The notes below the pieces were generated by a model. It saw nothing but the letters and a program-made list of their open reading frames with translations, made no database searches and was not told where the DNA came from. Positions 25,897 through 36,621 of a stretch of DNA of 64,000 bases are shown in pieces. The first letter of the stretch is position 1. Every line of letters begins with the position of its first letter. Position numbers and translations under genes: made by a program. The stretch is from positions 8,337,135-8,401,134 of the forward strand of contig NC_135255.1 of the NCBI RefSeq assembly GCF_964204865.1, given 5' to 3'. This DNA is from Styela clava. Taxonomy: Eukaryota; Chordata; Ascidiacea; Stolidobranchia; Styelidae.

Positions 25897-26385
25897 ATGT
25901 GGAACTTTTATTTTGTTGTAATTATGTATGTGACTTCACTTGGCTTAAGTCATCGTACCCAAACTGGCAAGTTCATATGCAAACGATGTGGTGAAACTGT
26001 GGCTCAAGCTGAAGATCTTGTTTCCATTCCAAGTAAACTTGCACTTCAAAGGTGGAACAAAACAATTTTAGGAAAGCCACATATAACTACACAAAAATTT
26101 GAAAATCCACAAGGTGCTCAATTTGAAGTTGTAACTTTTTCTGAAGCCTCTGTAACATCAAATGAAGACGCACATACAGAAGCGACTTGGTTTCCTGGAT
26201 ATTCATGGAGAATTTCTGCTTGTTCAAGATGTAATTTTTTCTTAGGTTGGAAATATCAACCAGTGAATTTTAATCACATGACATTCACAGAAAATGATAA
26301 ATTTTACGGACTTATTATGGATCATATTATTCAAGATATTGATTCTGATTCTCTGGTCATTATTCAGCATCCGAATGCAAGATGA
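25897..26385 (+). CDS. Small secreted CULT-domain (cereblon ligand-binding type) protein
   Basis: Single-exon ORF of 162 residues from ATG 25897. The N-terminus (MWNFYFVVIMYVTSLGLS) is a signal peptide. The rest is one CULT domain, the thalidomide-binding module of cereblon, without the Lon-like and DDB1-binding parts. Zinc ligands are C28-x2-C31 (FICKRCGE) and C109-x2-C112 (ACSRCNFF). The three tryptophans of the ligand cage are W98 and W104 (TWFPGYSW) and W118 (GWKY). Human cereblon has the same order W380, W386, W400 in HSWFPGYAW and GWKF. Secreted stand-alone CULT proteins are known in animals, but their function is not established. A poly(A) signal lies at 26641-26646. Confidence 0.9.
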   Translation: MWNFYFVVIMYVTSLGLSHRTQTGKFICKRCGETVAQAEDLVSIPSKLALQRWNKTILGKPHITTQKFENPQGAQFEVVTFSEASVTSNEDAHTEATWFPGYSWRISACSRCNFFLGWKYQPVNFNHMTFTENDKFYGLIMDHIIQDIDSDSLVIIQHPNAR

Positions 26386-26984
26386 TAATAAGTTCTTAGG
26401 TCATCTGATAAAATTATGTCGGGCAATACAGATGGCAGGATGGTGTCTATTTCAAACATGAAGTTTGAAATGATATAGTGCTACAATATAGTAGTATAGT
26501 ATTTCTTGCCATTTAAAAAAATTTTCAGCCTCTTCAAAAATCGAATAACTAGGCAAGACACCTTGCATATGAAATTGATATACTTCTTGAAGAATTTTAG
26601 TCGAAAGGAAAGTGTTAAAATATCATTTTCATTTTAAAACAATAAAATTTCATGATCATATAAACTTATTTTATATGGTACAAAATACTGCCTTTATTAT
26701 TTATCTTTATTTGATATTGAATAACTGACTCACTGTTATATATATTTATTGTAACTAAATCATTTTTCTGTCTGAAGTTAGAAAAATAATGAAATTTTCC
26801 GAGGTTTAAATGTTTTCCGATTGTGTTTTCCTTTTATCGCCCAACCGACCTTTTTTTCAGTGCAATCAATTAAAATTAACGTTCGGATTCTCTCTTTTGG
26901 TTTACCGTATATCTAATTATATTACGAGCATCCAATAGTATTATTTTGTTGAAATCTAAGTTCAATCATCAATCTAAAGTCAAA
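26386..26984. other. Spacer between CULT gene and CRNKL1
   Basis: AATAAA at 26641 probably ends the CULT transcript. A pyrimidine-rich acceptor (TTTTTTTCAG, ending about 26860) before the CRNKL1 ATG suggests a 5' UTR intron or trans-splice site. Confidence 0.4.
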
Positions 26985-29900
26985 ATGCATGAACCAACAA
27001 TGGGTGGAAAACAGAAAATGCCCAAAGTGGCCAAGGTAACATATTTTTTAATCAAAGGAAACGGCATAGCTTGGTTTGAAGTTGCTTATATTATTGACTG
27101 GTTGTTCAGAGCCTTGTTATGCAGGGTTTAAAACATGTCATAAAAATATTAGTTAACAAGTGTTTATTTTTAAAATTTGTGTGTATTTTTCGTTTTCGAC
27201 CATAAAATTATCCAATGATTAATTTGTATTATGTTTTATGGCTGAGCTGAAGAGAATTTATGAATCCGAGTTGTCTATAAAAGTCACATTTTTTTAATAT
27301 GTGCAGTTTTCATAACCTATAAATTCATGGCTATTTTATGTATACCCATTATTCGATCTCAGGTGAAGAACAAAGCTCCAGCTCCTGTGCAAATCACTGC
27401 TGAACAACTTCTTCGAGAAGCAAAAGAAAGGGAATTAGAGAATGTTGCTCCTGTAAGTTTAAAACCCAAATTTGTGAAATTTTGTTATCTGATTTTCATT
27501 ATTGGACTTGAAATATACATATGGATTGTTTGACAAATTGGTTTTGTTAAAATATTGCTTTTGGCAATGGATTTCAAATTTTCAATACTTAAAATATGGA
27601 AGAAGTCGTTAGAGGCAATTACGGTACTTCAGTCCGATGGTCCGATAGTTCACCTTAAATCAGGCCTGGGCAAGTTGCAGCACTTTGAGCTGTGTGCTAA
27701 CACAGCAGGATATCGTTAGGATAGTCGACTCTGCGCTACCCAGTGTGCCATTGAACCTGATATTAAAGGAATTGTTGAAGCGCTACAGGGAAAACACTCT
27801 TCTAATTAAAAGTAACATTTGTATTATTTGAATGTGTAATAAAATTTGAAATTGCAATATGGCTCCATGGCAAAAATAATTGTTCAACCCTGCCTGAATT
27901 AAACGCTGCTGATTTCTTTTATTCCATCGGAACACTATATATTATATGGGAACGCAATCGCATGCCCTCTGACATTTGTGTCTATCACTGTCTATATAAC
28001 GAACCTTTCTTTCTTATTTAAATATGATTTACATTTTAGCCTCCAAGACAGAAGATCTCAGATCCAGATGAACTTGATGAATATAAACTCAGAAGAAGAA
28101 AAGTATAATCTCTTCAAATTGTCTGTTTATACAGAAGTGTCTTGGGATATTTAAATTAATTTTTGTATAATTTCAGGCTTTTGAAGATAATTTACGAAAG
28201 AACAGAGCCCACATATCCACATGGATGAAGTACGCTGCATTCGAGGATAACATGAAAGAAATCCAGAGGTATTTGTCTTCCTTTAGAGCAGGGGTTCCCA
28301 AACCAGGGGTCGCGACCCCAAATTGGGTCGGAGTGATAAATAGGTAGGGTCGCAACTAGGTACAACTCATCTAAGATTTGACAAACCATGTTAAATTTAG
28401 CAGTTTGTATCATGGCTCAATGTAAAACAGGCACATAGGCATCACTCTATGCTTTTGTTATTGAAAATGTAGGTGTTTATTGTGACATCACTGTTGGGTT
28501 TCAGCTTATTTTCCTTAATACCACCACATGACCAAACTCAAAAGTCCAGTGAAAGAAGCTCTAAAGTTTCATGAAAAATATATATATATTGACCTGGGGT
28601 CGCACTGGACACTTGAAAGTTGTCTTTGGGGTCGTCCTGAAAAAAAGGTTGGGAACCCCTGCTTTGGAGGATTTTTTCTTGTTGCAGAAGCCCCCATTTA
28701 TGTAAAAAGTATGGATTTTAAAGCAATGAAAATATCCTATATCTCGATATCTGTGTTCCTCAATCATCAATATAATTTTGATTGGCGCTCGAGTGAAAAC
28801 TCATAACAAATACTGTAAGATGTATGATCAAACTATTCGAAGCAGTTTTTTCAAGATTCATAAGTTTATAACTTGTTCTAGTTACCTCCCATGATATTTG
28901 TTTTCTCAGGTATGTGCACTTCGCAAGTTGCCGAATTGAATAAATGATCACTCCTATATTATTGATTACTTTATTTTCTGTTCTTTTCAGGACAGCTTCA
29001 ATATACAATATAATATTTTCTTTAAATCACTCTTATTTTTCAGAGCAAGATCAGTGTACGAACGAGCTCTGGATGTTGAATATCGAAATCTTACACTATG
29101 GTACAAATATGCAGAAATGGAAATGAAAAACAAACAAATAAATCATGCAAGAAACGTTTGGGATAGAGCAGTCACTATTCTACCAAGAGCAAATCAATTA
29201 TGGTATGTGTGCGTGGCAATCTAAGTTTTTTGATCAGGGAGAAAAAAGAATGTTGCAGTCTTTGGTGAATTTCGTATCTGATATTCTGGCGTGTTTGGCG
29301 TGTTTATTAACACCTATGCTCAAGTATGGTTTTAAGCAAGCATTTATTGAAAAACACGAGGCTTCTGTGTCAGTGGAAAGAAAAAATTGTCTTTGTGGGT
29401 TGGAGTTTGAACTGCAGTTTTTTTACAGATTATCAACTTAAGTAGGCTATCTACTTCTTCTAATTCTAAATGGAATTAACAAATGGAGCAAAACAAGTTC
29501 AAACTAATTTAGGTCTAACTGTCAGAACAAAAATCTTAATATAACCAAATACACAAATCAATTAAATGATTGATATACACCCAGATGACCAAAAATACCA
29601 TTGTTGCCTTCTGCAATTAACTGTCGTGGCGATGAAATGTGATGTTGAGATCACTCTACTTTGCAAATATAATTCAGTTTGTAAGCCGTCTCTCTTAATT
29701 GAATATTAATTTTTTATTAGATCATGTGATAATATTTTTCAGGTACAAATATACATACATGGAAGAAATGCTTGGCAATATTCCAGCTTGTCGACAGGTT
29801 TTTGAGAGATGGATGGAATGGGAACCACATGAACAGGTTTAAATTGGTTGAATTATTTTTTAATAATGAAAAAAATGGTAGCGAATTAAAATGGTGAAAG

Positions 29901-32900
29901 ACTTTCAAGATTGAGAATAAGAGAAATGTGCATCAAGATAAGTTTTTATCCAAATTTTATAAAATTTATTTCATGTTTAAAATCAATTGTTAACTATTTT
30001 GGCATCGTAACATAGCTCAAAAATTTTTGGTTCCATGTCTACCACCTAACATGGGATGTATTAAATTGAGTAGACAATGCCAAAATAGAGATGGATTTTG
30101 GTCTTCTCAAAATATAATAGTTTCTTACCTCACAGTGGCTCCTCATACAAAGCCTCGTTGAGGGGGAAATGTGTTTAAATTTTTATAAAAAAAAAATAGA
30201 AATGTGATGCTTCATGTACAAAAGTCTGGAAAATTCAGGAAATGTTTCATGATTTTAATATTAAATTGAAAATTACTGAATTAGGCTTTAAGAAATTTTG
30301 CGCAAATTTGATAAAATTTAGCTTCCTATTATTTAATTGTTATTTTTTGTATAACCTCAGGCTTGGCAATCCTACATCAACTTTGAATTACGATATAAGG
30401 AAGTTGACAGAGCAAGAACAATCCATGAAAGATATATCCTTTTGCAAGTCATTTTCCCAACCAAAGCACACAATTGCTTAATGAATGTCACAGCGTAGAA
30501 AATCACTGTGTACTGAGAAACTGATACATTGCTTTAATAACATTGCATTTTTCTCACAATACAAACAGTTTGATGAACATTTATTCAAACATACCAATCT
30601 TGATATTTAAAAACGCTAAGTAATAATAAATCACAATTTAGACAGATATATATTTAAGAATTTAAATTAACTTCACGGTGAAATGATTTCACCATATTTA
30701 GTGGATGACTGTTGACAGGATGGTCAAGTTGTTGAAGCTTTGTACCTGGCATTGTTGATGTCACTTACAGGTGATAAATACCGAATTTGAATTTTCCAAT
30801 TTTTCTATGCCTGGAAATGACCTTGACTGCTATGTTCACTTGTATATATTCATCCTCAAGTCAAGAACTGGATAAAATATGGAAAGTTTGAAGAAAAATT
30901 TGGATATATTACAAATTCAAGAAAGGTAAAATTTGAATAGGAGATTGGCCTAAATGGGCAATAGATTAGGGAAAAAGTGCTTTGGAATTTCATACATTCA
31001 TAATCATATGTTTATTACTTATATATAATGTTAGAATGGTATGAACTCGTTAACTCTTATTTTTGGGATAAATCGAAAATCTCATATTTACTATTTTATG
31101 TAAATAATTTGAAATAATAAAATTCTGATCTGCACTGTACCAGAGCATAATTTTAGGGAATTTTCCTAACTGCATCACTGACAGCAGTTAATATGAATGA
31201 CCTAAGTTTGCTGTCTTTAAGAATATACCAACATGCAAATTTTTGTTATACAAAGACAAAATTCATTAATTTACCACTTTGTGATATATTCATTGAGTTT
31301 GTATTGGAATATTTTTTCAAGATATTCGAAAGAGCCGTCGAATTTTTCGGGGAAGATTATATGGAAGAAAATCTTTTTATTTCGTTTGCGAAATTCGAAG
31401 AACGACAAAAAGAGGTTGGATGTTTAATAATTCTGTAATATCAAGTTGGTCTCAATACCAGGTTTTAATGATGGCAAGAGACCAATACTTAAATGGACAC
31501 TAAGGTCAAAGTTCATATAAAATGTTCCCACAAATTAGAGGAGCAAAATGTGGAGTGAAATATCGCGTTCAATAATACAATCAACCCCCAAGAAAAACAA
31601 TTTAGCAAAATGTATGCTTCACGTCAAATAATGATCAGCATTTATATTGATTATTTATTACTCTGTAAATATGGGTGAGGTCTAACTAAGGGTGGTTTTG
31701 AAGGTAATATTATAAAGGGGACAAAGATACTGTCATGTAAAGTTTTTCTGAATTACACGACCAATGCTTTTAAAGTAATTTTTAATTTTTTTTTAACTCA
31801 TAATTAGCTAACGCAGAGAATTCTATCCACATTGTGTGGCTTTTTTATCATGACTATTTCTTGCTTTTTAGTTTGAGAGGGCGAGAGTAATCTACAAATA
31901 TGCACTCGATCATATTGATAAAAAGGACGCAGGAGAATTATTCAAAGCATATACAATATTTGAAAAGAAATTTGGAAATAGATCAGGCATCGAAAATGTT
32001 ATTGTCAGTAAAAGAAAATTTCAGTATGAAGAAGAAGTAAAGGTTTGCTGGAAGATATATATATGATTTTCATGTGACATTCTTAAGTATTTACTCGACA
32101 TAAACGACTATTCACCTGATATAAGGAAGAATATTTTATTGAAGGGATCTTGATTATCTATTATATTAAATTATCTTGGTCGCTCCTTTTTATGATATGC
32201 CTATTTAGTTGAGATTTTGCTGTTGAAAATTTAAAATTAAATGGTCAATGTGACCCAGTTCTCATTATATTAAATAACTGGTTGAAATACAAATTTGATA
32301 ATTTTAGAAACTGTTTTACATTGTTTTTGCATTGACTTTGCATCTTCCCCTGGCCTCTCATAGTTAATTATGACCCACATATTTTAAAATTTGCAAATTT
32401 ATTGGAATAAACTTTTTTATCACATTATTTTCTGTTTTTCAACGAATGAATACTAAATTTGATTGACAGGAAAATCCACATAATTACGATGCCTGGTTTG
32501 ATTATCTTCGTCTCTCCGAGGAAGAGGGTGACCCAGAGAAGACTCGTGAAGTTTATGAACGAGCTATTTCTAATATTCCACCTGTGGCTGAGAAAAGACA
32601 TTGGAGAAGATATATTTATTTATGGATAAATTATGCACTATATGAAGAACTTATAACCAAGGTCCGAGAAATGAAAATATAGTGCTATGAAGATATCTCT
32701 TTGTTTCCGTAGTTTTAATTTTCACAAAACTAATTCTCTTGTTATTTGCATAATTGCAATTACAGTTGGGGCAAGATAATCTGTGAAAGTCCTACTGCTA
32801 ATCTGATGTTGCGTCTTTCCTCTCACTAGGAACGCAATATATACAGGGTGTCCCAAAATAAATGAAATCCACTCGTATTTCCTGATTCATTCCAATTTTA

Positions 32901-35900
32901 TTAGGAAGGCACATAATCGTCCCAAATTCTAGGTGGCTTTAGTCTGCATTTTGAAAATTCTGTAATTGCTTACCAGGAGGACATTTAAATTATGGAAGTT
33001 TTCTTTATAGAAGTGTAATGGGTTTCATTTATTTTGGGACACCCTGTATATGTATGTTCTTAGAAGACAAGGGGCTTATATAACAAATCTAGTTTTATGC
33101 TCAGAATATTACTTTCATTGTCTTTTTGTAACCATGAAACTCTCTACTATGATAACAAAAACATTGGCATATGCAACCTTCTTTTAATAGACTGTCAAGA
33201 ACGCTTGGTAAACTTAATAGCTTCTTGAGTTTCTGACGAAAATTTAACTGAACTTATGAAATTCAGGCTTCTGATTCCAGAAATTTCAAAGTTTTCACCT
33301 CGACTCTCGACTATGCAGTTTAAAAATTAAACTACAGATCTGTTCAGCACTATGATTAAAAGTAATAATGTGAGAGCCCATTTGGAAATATTCTCTCCCT
33401 TGGTAGCATATGTTTCTCCTGTGAATATGCATGTGAAAATCCCTCGCCAAACCAGATGTCTGTCTCTTATGCTCTTCAAATATTTACTCATCCGCCCAGA
33501 AGGTGGAATCGAACCACTCCGACGCTAATCGGCTACAGGTTTGAAGCCTGCACCCCAGACCACTGAGGATCATCCGGGCATAGGACAACAGGTTCAGTGC
33601 TGTTCATATATGGGTGCATTCAAACAATGCTACCATTTATGGTAGCTAGCTAAATGCGATCAATTACTCTTGAAAGTCAGCTGTGCAATCGCAACATGTT
33701 TACAATACACATGCAGCTGGTGATATTATATTATTAAAGCTTTTATCCAAGGACAAAATCAGAAGACAGACCTTTTTCATATTTCACGTTGAAATTCATT
33801 TCTTTAACCCAAATATCCCTAAATTCAGGATTCCGAAAGAACGCGAGAAGTTTACAAAGCTTGTTTAGAAGTGATACCACATAAGAAATTCACATTTGCA
33901 AAAGTATGGTTGATGTTTGCTCATTTTGAAATAAGACAAAGGGACTTGAAACAAGCAAGAAAAATATTGGTATGTTGGGTTTGTTTACATAGTCTTGTTA
34001 CTGCAAATAAATAATGTACTTCAAATGTAAATACACCAGCTAAGAGCGAAAATTTCTCAGTCTAAAATATGTTACAACTAGAATGTAAAGTTGTTAAAAA
34101 TGTATTGCACTCTTTAACAACCCCAAGCTGTAGCAAGTTCAAAAACACAAAAGTATTGCTATATATCTCAATATTGATTAAGATTTGCCATATAAATCTG
34201 AAAAATGCTGTCAAAAATTCTTCTATGGAATTAGACGAAATTTTATACATTTATTTCTATTTTAAGTAGGCATTTTACTCTGAATGTGGCTCTGCACGAG
34301 CCACCACAAATATTTATTACGAGGGCTAAGCCAATATAAACTACCGGTATTTTAAATTTATTTGTGTTTTTTGTCCACATGTAACACATTCTATTTATCT
34401 AGGGAGTTTCAATTGGTAAATGCCCGAAAGATCGCCTGTTCCGCGGTTACATTGAACTAGAACTTCAACTTCGAGAATTTGATCGTTGTCGAGTTTTATA
34501 TGAAAAATTTTTGGAACATGGCCCTGATAATTGCACAACATGGTGCCGGTTTGCGGAACTTGAAACATTACTTGGGGATGCGGATCGTGCGAGAGCTATA
34601 TACGAGATTGCTGTAAATCAACCTAGACTTGATATGCCTGAGGTTAGTATGTGAGAATAATTTAATGTTGGAACAAAAAATAGCTTTATCTTTAAATACA
34701 AGACTATTGCACCCAAATTTGAGTAGTTGAGGGTGGAATAAGCTCCTGTATTTTACAAATTTCTACTAAGTCACACGAGACCCAAATTTGCTGATTTTAA
34801 AAAGTTATGTCGTCACTTTATTCCACTCACTAATAAATTTTGTAAGCTTATTGGTAACAGTTTTTCGACATCTTATATTCCTTTATTGCTTTTGTATCAT
34901 CTTAAAATACTAGTTCCTGAAACAGCAATGTTGTAAAATTCAAACTTTAATTTTATCCAGTGCTCAATTTGTTAGACTTCAATGACCATTTTATAGGGCT
35001 ATAAATCTCTGTGTTGTGACACTCTATTTTTAGTTCAACATTCAATTGATCTTACTCTAAAGATAGGCACAATGTGCACTCTGGTTTTAGACAGTCTCAA
35101 ATTTTTCTCTCGTTTAGGTTTTATGGAAAGCTTATATTGATTTTGAAATGGAACAAGAGGAAAATGAAAATGCAAGGAAATTATACAGAAGGTTACTAGA
35201 CAGAACTCAACATGTGAAAGTTTGGATGAGTTTTGCTACTTTTGAATCTTCGAATGAGACAAAGGATGGTTTTGAACGAGCAAGGTTAGTATTATTTCAA
35301 ATTGAATTTGGCATAATCGTATGTTGTTTTTCTTCATTGTTAATTATCTCCACAAAAGGGATTTCGAGTATTGTAAATACTACTGTTTTAGTTGCCTGTC
35401 TACTGCCTGCAGGCTTCTATTTATTTTCATATCATTTTGACATATTTTTTTCAGACAAGTGTATAAAGAAGCACACAACACACTCAAAGACACACATGAA
35501 AAAGAAGAAAGAATGTTATTGTTGGAAGCTTGGAAGAAATTTGAAGTGAGAAAAATTTGATTAAAATAGGAACCTGTGTGTCCCCATTTCGATTACTCAT
35601 CAGCATAGTCATATTTCAAATTCCATACATATTCCAAATATTTGCGCAATGTGCCAACAACTATTTGAGAACAGATGGGATTTAGGAATGGGTTATCGAT
35701 AAGCTTTTTTGGAACTGGTACATAGTTTCTTTACCAAAATTTGGTTATAAATTTACTTTACTAATAGTCTCAACCTCTCTTTCCCATTTTATCTGATAAC
35801 GGATTGATATTTTCAGCTTGAAAATGGTGATGCTGAGACGATACGTCAAGTTGACAAACAAATGCCAAAGAGGATCAAGAAAAGACGAAAAGTCACAACT

Positions 35901-36621
35901 GAATCAGGGGTAACAATATATTATCACACAACTCATCGAATTAATAATAGCGATATACAGATAATTAAATCACTGATATTTTTAAAACCACTGTTCTGAA
36001 TTATTCTTTTGCCTATTCATCTCAATTACCTCTGTTTCTCCTGTGTTATATATTTTTTTCAGTGAAAAGTCTGTTTAAGCTAGAATTTAAATTTGAAAAT
36101 CTAACGACCTTTTGACATGACAGTAATAAATGATATGCATGCCTTTAAATTGAATTATTCTTGTATATAACTGAGATTGATTTGTTATTTTACTGTAGTT
36201 GTGATAAATTGATTAGAAAATATTTGGTAGCACTTGCCCCGATTTATTACAACAGTTTTGCTGATCCAGTTGTATTTCATTGAATTTTCGTATTAAATCG
36301 TACTCGTTTAATTCTCAGGTTGATGCAGGATGGGAGGAATATTATGATTACATATTCCCAGAAGATGAAGCAGCTCAACCTAATCTTAAACTACTTGCGA
36401 TGGCTAAACAATGGAAGATGAAACAGGAGGATGAGAGTGACAATGAAAGTGATGGTGACAGTGTATCAGAAGACAATGAAAGTGAAGAAGATTCTGAAGA
36501 AGGGACAAGTCAATCATTACAAATAAAACCAGAACCTACAAGCCAAAAATCTGAGTCAAGTGATGATGAAGGAAAAATAAAAAAGGAACTGGTTTCTGGT
36601 GATGATCCTGACTCAACCTGA
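26985..36621 (+). CDS. CRNKL1: Crooked neck-like pre-mRNA splicing factor, 17 exons
   Basis: Exons: 26985-27035, 27363-27452, 28040-28102, 28177-28268, 29044-29202, 29743-29836, 30361-30433, 30840-30925, 31322-31414, 31872-32042, 32470-32661, 33829-33969, 34403-34642, 35118-35284, 35455-35545, 35817-35909, 36319-36621. All phases agree and give 732 residues. The N-terminus [20 protein letters not shown] and [14 protein letters not shown] match human CRNKL1. An array of HAT (half-a-TPR) repeats follows, e.g. [52 protein letters not shown] and [39 protein letters not shown] precedes an acidic, serine-rich tail. It is a scaffold of the Prp19-associated spliceosome core (Syf3/Clf1). Intron 7 is a U12-type AT-AC intron. 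A tRNA-Sec gene lies antisense in intron 11. Confidence 0.95.
27661..27896. mobile_element. Probable degenerate hAT-like MITE in CRNKL1 intron 2
   Basis: CAGGCCTGGGCAAGTTGCAG at the left and AACAATTGT-like sequence ending CAACCCTGCCTG at the right are roughly inverted (CAGGC..GG). The flanks CCTTAAAT and AATTAAAC do not form a clean duplication. Confidence 0.35.
28289..28661. mobile_element. hAT MITE, family 2, in CRNKL1 intron 4 (373 bp)
   Basis: The ends are CAGGGGTTCCCAAACC and the inverse GGTTGGGAACCCCTG. The flanking 8-mers CTTTAGAG (28281-28288) and CTTTGGAG (28662-28669) differ at one base, giving an 8-bp target duplication typical of hAT. It inserted just 20 bases downstream of the exon 4 donor. 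There is no ORF of its own. Confidence 0.85.
30012..30180 (+). repeat. Degraded tRNA-type SINE, family 2, in CRNKL1 intron 6
   Basis: TTGGTTCCATGTCTACCACC, GATGTATTAAATTGAGTAGA, TGGTCTTCTCAAAATATAAT and a CTCCTCATACAAAGCCTC-like tail follow the order of the copy at 46955-47110. The B-box-like TTGGTTCCAT is degraded. Confidence 0.45.
30434..30839 (+). other. U12-type AT-AC intron of CRNKL1
   Basis: The intron begins ATATCCTTTT (30434), the U12 AT-AC donor consensus. It ends in AC (30838-30839). A U12-like branch site CCTTGACT at 30821-30828 lies about 12 bases before the end. No AG acceptor gives a continuous protein here. The AT-AC junction restores [13 protein letters not shown], which matches the family sequence ERFVLVHPDVKNW across the splice. 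Confidence 0.92.
32844..33046. mobile_element. TA-flanked MITE in CRNKL1 intron 11 (about 203 bp)
   Basis: The left end CAGGGTGTCCCAAAATAAAT and its inverse at the right form perfect inverted repeats of 24 bases (through GAAA). TATA flanks both ends, which fits the TA duplication of Tc1/mariner-type elements. There is no ORF, so it is non-autonomous. Confidence 0.85.
33493..33579 (-). tRNA. tRNA-Sec (selenocysteine), anticodon TCA
   Basis: The minus strand reads GCCCGGATGATCCTCAGTGG at its 5' end, as in vertebrate tRNA-Sec, and ends CTTCTGGGC with discriminator G; total 87 bases. Visible parts are a long acceptor stem, a D stem CCTCA/TGGGG, an anticodon stem GCAGG/CCTGT with loop CTTCAAA (anticodon TCA, 33542-33544), and a long variable arm CCGA/TCGG with loop TTAGCG. 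The T arm is GTGG-TTCGATT-CCAC. The variable stem differs from the human CTGT/ACAG by paired changes, which is good evidence for selection on structure. A TATA-like ATATAT lies about 30 bases upstream (33606-33612), as in known tRNA-Sec genes. It lies antisense in CRNKL1 intron 11. Confidence 0.95.
33604..33614 (-). promoter_or_regulatory. TATA-like element of the tRNA-Sec gene
   Basis: CATATATG lies about 27-33 bases upstream of the tRNA-Sec 5' end on the minus strand. Animal tRNA-Sec genes are transcribed from an upstream TATA plus PSE promoter rather than a normal internal A box. I did not identify the PSE. Confidence 0.5.
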
